Assembly (NCBI RefSeq): GCF_000760935.2
Contig: NZ_CP049744.1
Span: forward strand, 1,736,001 to 1,800,000
DNA from: Rhodococcoides fascians A25f
Lineage (GTDB): Bacteria > Actinomycetota > Actinomycetes > Mycobacteriales > Mycobacteriaceae
Reading direction: 5' to 3'
DNA: 64,000 nt
Part shown: piece by piece, positions 17,597-26,461 of the stretch
Layout: every line of letters begins with the position of its first letter
Numbering within the stretch: position 1 is the stretch's first letter
Position numbers and translations under genes: made by a program
The notes under the pieces: generated by a model
Seen by the model: only the letters and a program-made list of their open reading frames with translations
Databases searched by the model: none
What the model was told of the DNA's origin: nothing

Positions 17597-20500
17597 TCAC
17601 CGGTAACCATCGGCCTCGTTGTCGATGACTCCTTGGACTATCGAATTATTCCCCCGGTTCGTTTCGGCCGCAGTCCACAACCGGGCGTAGAAACCGCCCT
17701 GGGCGCGAAGTTCCGAATGTCGTCCGGTCTCCACGATACGTCCGCCGTCCACGACGACGATCAGATCTGCCCGTGCGGCGGTCGCCAATCGGTGCGCGAC
17801 CACCACCGCCGTGCGGGTACGAACGACGGCATTGCTCGCCGCGAGGACGGTGCGTTCGGTGGCCGGATCGAGCGTGGCGGTTGCCTCGTCGAGGAGGAGC
17901 AGATCGGGGTCGACCAGTTCTGCTCGCGCCAGCGCGATCAGTTGCCGTTGGCCTGCGGAGAGCCCCTGGCCGCGCTCTCCGACGGGTTGGTTCATGCCGC
18001 CGCGAAGTGCAGCGATAGTGGTCAGAGCGCCCACCGAGCGGGCCGCGTTCTCGATGTCGGCGCGGCTGGCGTCGGGTCTGCCGTAGGCGATGTTCGACGC
18101 GACGGTTCCGGTGAACAGGTGCGCTTCCTGCGGTACGACGCCCAGTCGATGCCGATAGTCGGACAGTCGATAGTCGCGCAGATCGTTTCCGCCGACGCGC
18201 ACCGATCCGGAGGTCGGATCGTAGAACCGGGCCAGCAGTTTGACCACGGTGGATTTGCCCGCTCCGGTGCGCCCGACCAATGCGACAGTGGTGCCGGCGG
18301 GGATGGTGAGAGATACCTCACTCAGTGCGTCGGAGTGAGCTCCGGCATAGCGAAACCCGACGTCGACGAGGTCGATGTCGGCACGGAGGCGTCCGCCAGG
18401 AAGCGGGGTCGTGTTCGCGGTCGTGGCGGTTTCGATCGAACTCGTGGTGCGCAACAGATCGCCGATGCGTCCGACGCCGACCCGTGCCTGCTGGTAACCG
18501 TCGAACACCTGCGAGAGCTGTTGGATCGGTCCGAAGAGCAGTCCGAGATACAGGACGAACGCCACGAGGGTGCCCGCGGTGGTGGTGCCGGTGGCGATCT
18601 GATGTGCGCCGACGAACACGACGACGGCGAGGGCGATGTCGGAGAGCAACGTGATGAGCGGAAAGAACACCGAGATCGCGGTCTGCGAGCGCATTCGGCT
18701 GGCCCGGTAACGGTCGGAGCGTTCGGCGAACCGGGATGCGGCGTACTCCTCACGCCGGTACGCCTGTGCGGCTCGTAGGCCTGTGACGTTCTCCTGGAAG
18801 TCGGCGTTGACGATCGAGATGCGCTCGCGGGACGTCGAGTACGCCGCCGACGAGATCCGACGGAAGATCACGGTGGCCACGGCGAGGGGCGGCACGACCG
18901 CCAAGGCCACCAGGCCGAGAGTGAGGTCTGTGACGAGAAGGGCGGCCGCGATACCGACGACGGTCAACACGCTCACCACAGCGGTCGATGCCCCGGTCTG
19001 GATGAACGACGACAGTGCATCGACGTCGGTGGTCATCCGAGTCATGATGCGGCCCGAGAGCTCACGCTCGTAGTAGTCGAGGCCGAGTCGCTGAATGTGC
19101 GCGTAGCTGCGAACTCGGAGGCCGAACAGCACTCGCTCGCCTGCCCGCGCAGTGATGACCGTCGTCCAACAGACGACGAACCAACTCGCCGCTGCCAGTA
19201 CGACGCCGATCGACGTGGCGATCCACAGCGTGTTCGAGTCTCCGCGTGCCACTCCGCTGTCCACCGCGTAGCGAACGAGTGAGGGAAAGGCGATGGAGGC
19301 CAACGAGTCGAGTGCGAGCAGAACGACCACGGCGGCGAGCAACATCCGGACCGGGCCGAGCAGTCTCGACAATCGGAATCCCGGGTCGGGTCGACGGAGA
19401 TCGGAGCCCGATGCGCCCGGGTCCTCGGTTGCCGGAGGCAGGGCCGCGACGGCCGCGGATATGGCGGGTGTCGGTGCCAGCGAGCCGAACGCTCCCGCCA
19501 TCGCAGTTCCGTGCCCACCGCCGCCTCCGGGCGCTGCGACGCTGTTGGGCTCGGCCGACGATTCTGGCGCGGTCTCGGGCCACAGCGTCTCGGCAGAGGG
19601 TTGCTCGATCGGGTCGTGGGCCGGCTCGGTGCCCGGTTCGTCGTCACCACCGGCCAGGAGAGCGCGGAACAACGGGCAGCGTCGGTCGAGTTCGTCGACT
19701 GTTCCGGTGTCGATGATCCGACCGTTGTCGAGCACGGCGACGCGGTCGGCCAGTGTCAGGGTCGAACGGCGATGAGCGAGGACGAGAGTCGCGCGCGTCC
19801 GGATGCCACGCAACGCGTCGAATATTGCTGCTTCGGTCTCTGCGTCGACGGCGGACGCGGCGTCGTCGAGAATCAGAATTCGCGGTTCCACGAGGAGGGC
19901 GCGCGCCAGAGCGATGCGCTGGCGCTGTCCTCCGGAAAGTGTGAGCCCGCGTTCGCCGACCAGGCTGTCGTATCCCTCGGGCAATGCGTCGATGAAGGTG
20001 GAGGCCTGCGCCAGGCGCGCCGCGCGCTCGATGTCGTCGGCAGTGGCGTCGGGCCTGCCGAGGGCGATGTTGGCGGCGATGGTGTCGGAGAACAGAAACG
20101 GCTCGTCGAACACCAGTGACACCGCCTCGCGCAGTGACGTGGAGTCGAGGTCGTCGATATCGATCGAAGTACCGTCGGACGTCAGCTCGATGTGCCCCTC
20201 GGCAGGGCGATAGAAGCGGGGCAGCAGGAGGGCGAGTGCGGTTTTCCCGGAACCCGCATGTCCGACGACGGCAACGGTTTCCCCGGGCGAGATGGTCAGG
20301 CTCAGATCGGTGAGTACGTCCCGCTCGGGCTCGAATCCGAACGTCACCTCACGGATGCGAACCCCGAGAGGTCCGTCGGGCAACGAAAGAGGCCGCGCCG
20401 GTTCCGGGTCGGTCGGCTCGGTGTCGACCACCTCGTAGACGCGTTCCACGGCCGCGCGCGAGAGCTGGGCCATGATCACCACGGACGAGACGGTCCTGGT

Positions 20501-21490
20501 GACGGCGGACAGCGTGGCGACGTAGGTCGCGAAGGCCAGGAACGTGCCGATCGTGATGTGGCCCTGCAGCGCGAGGTATCCGCCGAGGGCGATGACTCCG
20601 ACGAGACCGAGCTGCGGAATGGTGGCCATCGACGGCGCGAACCGCGAGTTGATCTTCGCCGACCGCATGCGCTCGGCGAACAATGTGCGACCGAGCTGTT
20701 CGATGCGATCGACCGCGCGGGCTTCCTGACCGAAGCCCTTGACCACTCGAACCCCGGTGACGGTCTCTTCGACATGCTGCGCCAGATCGGCGGCACGTTG
20801 TTGAGCAGACCAGGTGGCGGCGAAGAGAGTCGGCCGCATTCGGTAGACCACGATGCTCACCGCGGGAACGATGAGGATTGCGACGACGGTGAGCAACGGC
20901 GATAGATACGCCATCACCACCAGGGCGAGGACGAACTGCAGTATCGCTCCGGCCGAGAGCGGCACCATGGCCAGTAGACCCTGGACGAGTTGCAGGTCGG
21001 TGATCGATCTCGACACGACCTGGCCGGTACGGATCTCGTCCTGTTTGCGACCGTCGAGCCGCTGCAACGATGCAAGCAGATCCAGACGTAGGTCGTGCTG
21101 AACGTCGATCGAGAGCCGGCCGGCGAGCATGCGCCTGCCGAACTGGCAGGCGAATCGCACCAGACCCAACAGTGCGATGGCGACGGCGACCGTGAGAATC
21201 ACGTCGCCTTTGCCTGCGGTCGCGTCGTCGATCGCCACTCTGGTGAGCAGCGGGAACGAGATGTCGATGACGGCGGCGATCATCGTCACACCCAGTGCGC
21301 CCAGCGCCGTGCGCCGGTGCAGCATGCATTGCGCTGTCAGGCGGCGGACCCAACCACGTGGGGCGCTCGACGCTGCGCTGTCGGCCGGGACATCATCACG
21401 TGGCGGAACGGACTCGACGAGGGTGCCGTTGTTCGCCGCGTCGCGATCGACTGCCGCGCCGCGGTTCGTCACCGAATTACTGTGTGCCAT
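17597..21490 (-). CDS. Fused two-half ABC exporter, 1297 residues
   Basis: Two complete TMD-NBD units are fused. Unit 1 has membrane helices about 60-345, Walker A at 410-417, LSGGQ at 518-522 and Walker B ending LDD (Asp543 in place of the catalytic Glu). Its Q-loop Gln is replaced by Asp462 (VFDEPFLF). A Ser/Pro/Gly-rich linker spans about 620-690. Unit 2 has helices from about 700, Walker A 1073-1081, LSAGQ 1177-1181, Walker B LLLLDE 1197-1202 and a normal VVPQE Q-loop. The layout matches heterodimeric exporters (compare Rv1272c/Rv1273c) joined in one chain. The cargo, a drug or lipid, is unknown. It precedes kgd's promoter region on the opposite side and appears monocistronic. Confidence 0.93.
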   Translation of the reverse strand: MAHSNSVTNRGAAVDRDAANNGTLVESVPPRDDVPADSAASSAPRGWVRRLTAQCMLHRRTALGALGVTMIAAVIDISFPLLTRVAIDDATAGKGDVILTVAVAIALLGLVRFACQFGRRMLAGRLSIDVQHDLRLDLLASLQRLDGRKQDEIRTGQVVSRSITDLQLVQGLLAMVPLSAGAILQFVLALVVMAYLSPLLTVVAILIVPAVSIVVYRMRPTLFAATWSAQQRAADLAQHVEETVTGVRVVKGFGQEARAVDRIEQLGRTLFAERMRSAKINSRFAPSMATIPQLGLVGVIALGGYLALQGHITIGTFLAFATYVATLSAVTRTVSSVVIMAQLSRAAVERVYEVVDTEPTDPEPARPLSLPDGPLGVRIREVTFGFEPERDVLTDLSLTISPGETVAVVGHAGSGKTALALLLPRFYRPAEGHIELTSDGTSIDIDDLDSTSLREAVSLVFDEPFLFSDTIAANIALGRPDATADDIERAARLAQASTFIDALPEGYDSLVGERGLTLSGGQRQRIALARALLVEPRILILDDAASAVDAETEAAIFDALRGIRTRATLVLAHRRSTLTLADRVAVLDNGRIIDTGTVDELDRRCPLFRALLAGGDDEPGTEPAHDPIEQPSAETLWPETAPESSAEPNSVAAPGGGGGHGTAMAGAFGSLAPTPAISAAVAALPPATEDPGASGSDLRRPDPGFRLSRLLGPVRMLLAAVVVLLALDSLASIAFPSLVRYAVDSGVARGDSNTLWIATSIGVVLAAASWFVVCWTTVITARAGERVLFGLRVRSYAHIQRLGLDYYERELSGRIMTRMTTDVDALSSFIQTGASTAVVSVLTVVGIAAALLVTDLTLGLVALAVVPPLAVATVIFRRISSAAYSTSRERISIVNADFQENVTGLRAAQAYRREEYAASRFAERSDRYRASRMRSQTAISVFFPLITLLSDIALAVVVFVGAHQIATGTTTAGTLVAFVLYLGLLFGPIQQLSQVFDGYQQARVGVGRIGDLLRTTSSIETATTANTTPLPGGRLRADIDLVDVGFRYAGAHSDALSEVSLTIPAGTTVALVGRTGAGKSTVVKLLARFYDPTSGSVRVGGNDLRDYRLSDYRHRLGVVPQEAHLFTGTVASNIAYGRPDASRADIENAARSVGALTTIAALRGGMNQPVGERGQGLSAGQRQLIALARAELVDPDLLLLDEATATLDPATERTVLAASNAVVRTRTAVVVAHRLATAARADLIVVVDGGRIVETGRHSELRAQGGFYARLWTAAETNRGNNSIVQGVIDNEADGYR

Positions 21491-21556
21491 CGATAAACCA
21501 AAGTAGACCCGATCACCGACAGCATTCGTCGGCGATCGCGGGTACCGGTTCCGACC

Positions 21557-22327
21557 TCAGTCGATGTCGCGGGTGCGGGCCAGAAACCAGCCGCCGCCGG
21601 TGAGGATCGCGGCCCACAATGCGAGCCCCAGCGGTGCCCACGGCCACGACGCCAGATCGCCGGCGTCGTCCAATTGTGTGGCCGCCATCGTCGGCAGGGT
21701 CAGGTTCGACGGCAGCACGGTGGCAACAGGTCCCAACCCCACCCCGAAGAGGATCAGCGAGAGCAGACCCTCGCCGAACGGCAGCCAGGCGACGAGCACG
21801 ATGGCCGCCCACGTCGGAGATTTCAGCAGCAGGCCCAGCCCCGCACCGATGATCGACCACAGCACGACGGCCAGCAGGCACGACGCGACCACACCGATGA
21901 ACGGGCCGTCGAGCATCACGGTCCGGTCGTTGAAGATCAGCAGACAGATCAGGCTGGCCAGCAGTACGACCAGGCCGTACCCGAGTCCGAACAGAGCGGT
22001 GACGATGAGTTTGGCGGCGATCACCCCGTCGCGGCCGCGGGCCGTCAAGAAGCTGGTGGTGATGGTCTTGTGGCGAAACTCGGTCCCGGCATTGACGGCA
22101 CCGAAGATCCCGGCGAAGAGGATTGCGGCTCCGGCGGCGACGTACAGGCCGATCGAGGCGACACCACCCGAGATATCGAGGTCCTCCTCGTACGGACCCA
22201 ACTGGTTCGCGATCACCGAGGTGATGACGGACGCGAAGATTCCGACGACGATCGGCGCGATCGCGAGTGCCCACCAGAACTTCAGCGTCGTGACCTTGCG
22301 GATCTCCGACGTCAGCAGCGCATTCAT
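21557..22327 (-). CDS. ABC-2 type transporter permease
   Basis: The 256-residue protein has six predicted membrane helices, and AGTEFRHKTITTSFL after helix 2 is typical of ABC-2 permeases that partner a single ATPase. The ATG at 22325-22327 overlaps the ATPase stop by 4 bp and has GGAGG 7 bases upstream. An in-frame ATG at 22345 is possible but less likely. It forms an export complex with the ATPase encoded just upstream. The substrate is unknown; peptides, drugs or lantibiotics are exported by relatives. Confidence 0.85.
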   Translation of the reverse strand: MNALLTSEIRKVTTLKFWWALAIAPIVVGIFASVITSVIANQLGPYEEDLDISGGVASIGLYVAAGAAILFAGIFGAVNAGTEFRHKTITTSFLTARGRDGVIAAKLIVTALFGLGYGLVVLLASLICLLIFNDRTVMLDGPFIGVVASCLLAVVLWSIIGAGLGLLLKSPTWAAIVLVAWLPFGEGLLSLILFGVGLGPVATVLPSNLTLPTMAATQLDDAGDLASWPWAPLGLALWAAILTGGGWFLARTRDID

Positions 22328-23400
22328 CGCCGGCCTCCGTTCCAATTCTGCGGCGGTCCGTATTCGGGCGGAGGTGGGCCGTAACCCGGAGGTGGGCCGT
22401 AACCCGGAGGCGGACCGTAGTTCGGCGGTGGTGCATAACCCTGCGGTTGTCCCGGCGGCGGCCCGTACGGATTCTGACCGACCGGTGCCGCGGTGTACTG
22501 CCCCGCCGTCATCGACAGGAACACCTGCTCGAGATCGACGTGCTCTGCGGTGGTTCCGAACACCGTGACATCGGCGGTTGCGGCGATACGTGTGATCGTG
22601 GCCGCGTCGGTGCCTGCGACGCCGATGCGGCCGTCGGGCAGGAGCTGGGTGTCGTTGAGGCCGTTCGATGCCAATGCGATCGCCAGTGTCGCCGGGTCCG
22701 ATGCCGCCACGAGCACACGGCTCGGGCGGGTGGACCGCAACTGTGCGATCGAGCCCTGATACATCAACGAGCCGGCGCTGACTATCACCAGATTGTCGAC
22801 GGTCTGCTCGATTTCACGAAGAATGTGACTCGAGATCAGTACCGTCCTCCCCGAGGCCGCGAATGCCTTCAGGAAATCGCGGAGCCAGGCGATGCCCTCG
22901 GGGTCGAGACCGTTCGCCGGTTCGTCGAGCACCAGGATTTCGGGGTCTCCGAGCAGGGCTGTCGCCAACGTCAGACGCTGCCGCATGCCGAGTGAGAAGC
23001 CGCCTGCGGGGCGGTGGGCGGCATCGCCGAGGCCGACCAGGTGCAGCACGTCGAGGGCGCGGCTGTCGGGCACGCCGATCGCCGCGGTGTAGATCTTCAG
23101 GTGATGAGCGGCGCTCCGTTTGGGGTGCATGCTCAGCGAGTCGAGAACGGCTCCCACTGTGTGGGCCGGGTGTATTGCTGCACCGAACGGTGCGCCGTTC
23201 ACGAGACCGATCCCCGAGGTGGGTGCTACGAGCCCGAGCAGCATGCGCAGCGTGGTGGTCTTACCCGATCCGTTGGGACCGAGGAATCCGGTGACGGTGC
23301 CGCGCGGAACGACGAAGCTCAGGTCCGACACCGCCCGAACTGTGCCGAATTGCTTGGTCAGTGCCTGCGCTTCCAGCGCTGCTCCCGAGTAGCTGGTCAT
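22324..23400 (-). CDS. ABC transporter ATP-binding protein with proline-rich C-terminal tail
   Basis: The 358-residue protein has Walker A GPNGSGKTT at 41-49, an atypical signature FSLGM at 135-139 and Walker B ILVLDE at 155-160. It resembles the ATPases of bacitracin/drug ABC-2 exporters. After about residue 305 a disordered tail of repeated YGPPPG units runs to the end. The ATG at 23398-23400 is preferred because the alternative start at 23448 falls inside a terminator-like hairpin (23434-23464). It is coupled by a 4-bp overlap to the permease downstream. Confidence 0.88.
   Translation of the reverse strand: MTSYSGAALEAQALTKQFGTVRAVSDLSFVVPRGTVTGFLGPNGSGKTTTLRMLLGLVAPTSGIGLVNGAPFGAAIHPAHTVGAVLDSLSMHPKRSAAHHLKIYTAAIGVPDSRALDVLHLVGLGDAAHRPAGGFSLGMRQRLTLATALLGDPEILVLDEPANGLDPEGIAWLRDFLKAFAASGRTVLISSHILREIEQTVDNLVIVSAGSLMYQGSIAQLRSTRPSRVLVAASDPATLAIALASNGLNDTQLLPDGRIGVAGTDAATITRIAATADVTVFGTTAEHVDLEQVFLSMTAGQYTAAPVGQNPYGPPPGQPQGYAPPPNYGPPPGYGPPPGYGPPPPEYGPPQNWNGGRR
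22369..22422. repeat. In-gene tandem repeat coding YGPPPG units
   Basis: About three tandem units of 18 bp (core GGAGGTGGGCCGTAACCC) lie at the 3' end of the ATPase gene and encode its Tyr-Gly-Pro repeats. Slipped-strand length variation is plausible. Confidence 0.8.
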
Positions 23401-23433
23401 CGCTGCGGAATCCCCCTGGCCGTCGAACTGCAC

Positions 23434-23464
23434 GTGTACCGGTTGCACGCGGCAACCGGTACAC
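23434..23464 (-). terminator. Perfect 13-bp hairpin upstream of the ABC ATPase
   Basis: Arms 23434-23446 and 23452-23464 pair perfectly around a 5-base loop. It lies 47 bp past the stop of the F420-type oxidoreductase gene and just before the ATPase start, and probably separates the two transcripts. Confidence 0.65.
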
Positions 23465-23510
23465 GAGGCTACGGGGTGAGACCGACGTCGTCGCGGGTGC
23501 GGCCCCTGTG

Positions 23511-24350
23511 TCAGCGAAGCAGCGCGGCGGCGATGTCGCGGTAGGTCTCGAGCGGATCGGCGTCGTCGGGAAGAGAGTGCAGTGTCACGTGCGACGCGCC
23601 CGCGGCGAGGTGTTCCTTCAATCGTGCGGCGATCGCGTCGGCCGTGCCGTGCGCCACCAGAGCGTCGATCAGCCGGTCGCTGCCACCGTCCCCGATCTCG
23701 TCGTCCGAGTAGCCGAGCCGGTTCAGATTGTTGGTGTAGTTGCGGAGGTGAAGATAGGGGTTGTTCACCGGTGGTCGGCCGATTGCTCGGGCCTTCTGTG
23801 GGTCGGATTCGAGAACCACCTTGTGCTCGGGTGCCAAAATCTTGTTCGGCCCCAATGCTTCTCGCGCCTCACGGGTGTGTTCGGGGGTGGTCAGGTACGG
23901 ATGCGCACCGGCCGTGCGGTCGGCGGCGAGCGCAAGAACCTTGGGGCCGAGCGCAGCGAGGACGCGTCGTTCCACCGGCACTCCTGCGGTGTCGAGATCG
24001 TCCAGATACGACACCAGGGCGTCGTATGGCTTGGTGTATTCCTGCGTTGCCTCCGGGTGGCCGGCACCGATTCCGAGGAGGAATCGTCCCGGATGCTTCT
24101 TTTCCAACCGGTGATACGACTGCGCGACGTCCGCGGCTGCGTCCGACCAGATGTTGACGATGCCGGTTGCCACCACGACCGTCTCGGTGGCGTCGAGAAT
24201 CTCTTCGGTGGTGGTCAGATCCGCGGGCGGGGAGCCGCCGAGCCAGATAGTTCCGTAGCCGAATGACTCGATGGCACGAGACAGTTCGGGAGTGAACGCC
24301 GAGTGAAGCCGCCAGACGCCGTACTTGCCGAGTTCAGGTGTGGAAGTCAT
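23511..24350 (-). CDS. LLM-class (F420-dependent type) oxidoreductase
   Basis: The 279-residue luciferase-like TIM-barrel protein has the features ESFGYGTIWLGGSP near 28-41, NIWSDAAADVAQSYH and FLLGIGAGHPE. The last is the conserved nucleotide-binding region of F420-dependent members of this family. It is expected to use F420H2 (or FMNH2) for oxidation or reduction of a small molecule. The substrate is not predictable. The gene follows the EcsC-like gene in the same direction with a 43-bp gap. Confidence 0.85.
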   Translation of the reverse strand: MTSTPELGKYGVWRLHSAFTPELSRAIESFGYGTIWLGGSPPADLTTTEEILDATETVVVATGIVNIWSDAAADVAQSYHRLEKKHPGRFLLGIGAGHPEATQEYTKPYDALVSYLDDLDTAGVPVERRVLAALGPKVLALAADRTAGAHPYLTTPEHTREAREALGPNKILAPEHKVVLESDPQKARAIGRPPVNNPYLHLRNYTNNLNRLGYSDDEIGDGGSDRLIDALVAHGTADAIAARLKEHLAAGASHVTLHSLPDDADPLETYRDIAAALLR

Positions 24351-24393
24351 GTGGGGTTACAACGCCGCACGCTCGCGAAGATTCCGTACATTC

Positions 24394-25113
24394 TCACTCG
24401 TCCGGTTCGATGATCCGGTTTTCCGGGAACCGCGCGGGCGGCGGACCGAAGGCGTCACGCGCGTTCTTGATGACTCCCTTGCCCACCACGCGGTTGCCTG
24501 CGCCGCCGATCGCCGCACCGATTCCGGCGGGCAGCATCTTGCCGACCAACAGGGCGCTGCGCTTGGCAAGATATTTGGTGATGAACTTCTTCACGAGGGA
24601 TTTGTTCATGCTGGCCATCGAGCCGCCGGGGATGCGGGACGTGATCAGCGGACCCCAATTCTTGGCGGTCTTGCCGACCGTGCGCTGCACTATCTGCATG
24701 CCCGATTCGCCTAGCGCCACCGACAGCACCAGAGCGCGTCGCTGCTGGTGATTCTCGACGGGAATGCCGTGCACCGATGCGACCGACAACGTCAGTAGTG
24801 CCGAGGACTCGATGAAGAAGGCGGTTTCGGCACCCACGGCGGCGAGCGAGGCGACGGTTCCTATTCCGGGAACGGCCGCAGCGCCGCCCACGGCGGAACC
24901 ACTGCCGGTGACCGCGAGCAGAAATCGCTTCTCGAGCCGTTCGATGATCTGGGCCGGGGTGTCGTACGGGTGTGCCCGACGCACGTGCGCCACGTACTTG
25001 TCGACGGCAGGCCCCTGCAGGCGGCTCGCGTTGTCCAGGATGTTGACCAGGGCCCGTTCGAGCTTGCCTCCGCTCGAGATCTCGACCTGAGCGTCCTCTT
25101 TGTTGCCTGCCAT
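24394..25113 (-). CDS. EcsC-like membrane-associated protein
   Basis: The 239-residue protein has a polar N-terminal helix (LERALVNILDNASRL), a hydrophobic Gly/Ala-rich segment at about 70-110 (AVGGAAAVPGIGTVASLAAVG), and a basic C-terminal half that ends in PPARFPENRIIEPDE. This resembles the EcsC/DUF697-like family found next to some ABC transporters. No catalytic motif is seen and the function is unknown. The start ATG at 25111-25113 has an AGAGG site upstream. It is divergent from the AraC regulator gene. Confidence 0.6.
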   Translation of the reverse strand: MAGNKEDAQVEISSGGKLERALVNILDNASRLQGPAVDKYVAHVRRAHPYDTPAQIIERLEKRFLLAVTGSGSAVGGAAAVPGIGTVASLAAVGAETAFFIESSALLTLSVASVHGIPVENHQQRRALVLSVALGESGMQIVQRTVGKTAKNWGPLITSRIPGGSMASMNKSLVKKFITKYLAKRSALLVGKMLPAGIGAAIGGAGNRVVGKGVIKNARDAFGPPPARFPENRIIEPDE

Positions 25114-25210
25114 CGATACCTCTTCCGGTTGCGAACGTCGTTGACGCTAGTCGGGGGAGTTACCCGCGAATTCTCCGTTGCACACGTACGGGGCAATTTA
25201 GACTCGCGAA

Positions 25211-26065
25211 GTGCAGATTCCTCCGAGCGAGGTGGTGTCCGACGGCGCGCGCCGCGCGCCGTGTGCGGCGTTGCGCCCGTTCGTGCGGCCGTACGAGGGG
25301 TATCGGACGCGTGGGTTGGCACCGGGTGAGCACGTGGGAATGCCGGGCCCTTATTTGACGGTCATCGTGGCGATGGAGCCGAGTCTGGAGATCGCCAGGG
25401 CTCCGCGTCAGGGTGCGGGCGTATTCGAGACGCTGGCGAGCGGAATCACCACCTCGCCGGTGACGATCGTGCACAACGGCAATCAATCGGGAATCCAGTT
25501 GTCGTTGACGCCGCTCGGCTCGAGAGCCTTGCTGGGAGTCCCCGCAGCAGAGCTGGGGGAGTGGCTGGTCGACCTCGACGAAGTGCTGGGCGCAGACGCG
25601 GTCGAACTCCGTGAGCGAGTTTGTGCGGCTCCGGAGTGGGCGGCTCGTTTCGATGTGGTGGACGAGATCTTGTTGCGTCGCCTTCGAGAGTGCGAAGTCG
25701 ATTCCCGGTTGATCGGGGCGTGGCACGCACTCACTTCGGGTTCGGTTCCGAAGGTCGCGGACGTTGCGCTCGATATCGGTTGGAGCAGAAGATATTTGGT
25801 GTCGAAGTTCAGTTCGGAGTTCGGTGTCGGTCCGAAGGAAGCGGTGCGTATCGCTCGTTTTTATCGTTCGCATCGACGGTTGCGTGATCCGGCCTGTTCC
25901 GACCTCGCTGCGGTGGCATCCGAATGCGGCTTCTACGACCAGCCGCACATGAACCGCGAATGGCGTGTGATGGCGGGTATGTCGCCGACGACGTGGCGCG
26001 AGCGCGAGATGTTCTCATTTTTCCAAGACTCCGCGGCCGGTGACGAGGAGGGTATCGGTTCATGA
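25211..26065 (+). CDS. AraC-family transcriptional regulator
   Basis: The 284-residue protein has an N-terminal sensor-like domain (1-150) and a C-terminal double helix-turn-helix (about 185-275: VADVALDIGWSRRYLVSKF and LAAVASECGFYDQPHMNREW). The start is GTG at 25211. Its stop overlaps the ATG of a VOC-superfamily gene by 4 bp, so the regulator and the small enzyme or binding protein are co-translated. The target is probably this operon and/or the divergent EcsC-like gene. Confidence 0.88.
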   Translation: MQIPPSEVVSDGARRAPCAALRPFVRPYEGYRTRGLAPGEHVGMPGPYLTVIVAMEPSLEIARAPRQGAGVFETLASGITTSPVTIVHNGNQSGIQLSLTPLGSRALLGVPAAELGEWLVDLDEVLGADAVELRERVCAAPEWAARFDVVDEILLRRLRECEVDSRLIGAWHALTSGSVPKVADVALDIGWSRRYLVSKFSSEFGVGPKEAVRIARFYRSHRRLRDPACSDLAAVASECGFYDQPHMNREWRVMAGMSPTTWREREMFSFFQDSAAGDEEGIGS

Positions 26066-26442
26066 CGACACATATCTGGCCCACTCTGAAATACGACAAC
26101 GCACGCGACGCCATCCGATTCATCGTCGACGTGTTGGGATTCGAGGAGCGCGCGGTGTACGGCGAAGGCGACCGCGTCGATCATGCGGAACTGCGCTGGC
26201 CCGAGGGTGGTGGGGTGATGCTGGGCAGTGTGCGCGACGAGGGTGCCATCGGCGAGATGCCGCCGGGCGTCGGTTCGATCTACATCGTCACCGACGACCC
26301 GGACGGCATCCACGATCGCATCGTTGCGGCGGGCGGCAATGTCACGCAGGGGTTGCGCGACGAGGATTACGGCAGCCGCGGTTTCACCTGTCGCGACGCC
26401 GAAGGGGTCTACTGGAGTTTCGGCACCTACGCCGGGGGTTAG
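26062..26442 (+). CDS. VOC-superfamily (glyoxalase/bleomycin-resistance-like) protein
   Basis: The 126-residue protein has the paired beta-alpha-beta-beta-beta fold of the VOC family (WPTLKYDNARDAIRFIVDVLGF at the start, then EGVYWSFGTYAGG at the end). The PhnB-type YdcN-like subgroup fits. Relatives isomerise, cleave or simply bind small molecules. The metal ligands are not all obvious, so a binding role is possible. It is coupled to the AraC gene by a 4-bp overlap and ends 19 bp from the convergent GST gene. Confidence 0.82.
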   Translation: MTTHIWPTLKYDNARDAIRFIVDVLGFEERAVYGEGDRVDHAELRWPEGGGVMLGSVRDEGAIGEMPPGVGSIYIVTDDPDGIHDRIVAAGGNVTQGLRDEDYGSRGFTCRDAEGVYWSFGTYAGG

Positions 26443-26461
26443 GCCCCACCCCGCGTGTCGG

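Noticed and set aside
22369..22422. CRISPR-like short direct repeats.
   Set aside because: The 18-bp units are in frame, have no spacers, and encode Tyr-Gly-Pro repeats of an ABC ATPase.
23401..23448. Longer start for the ABC ATPase at 23448.
   Set aside because: It lies inside a perfect 13-bp hairpin that looks like the terminator of the preceding gene, and the extra residues are not typical of the family.
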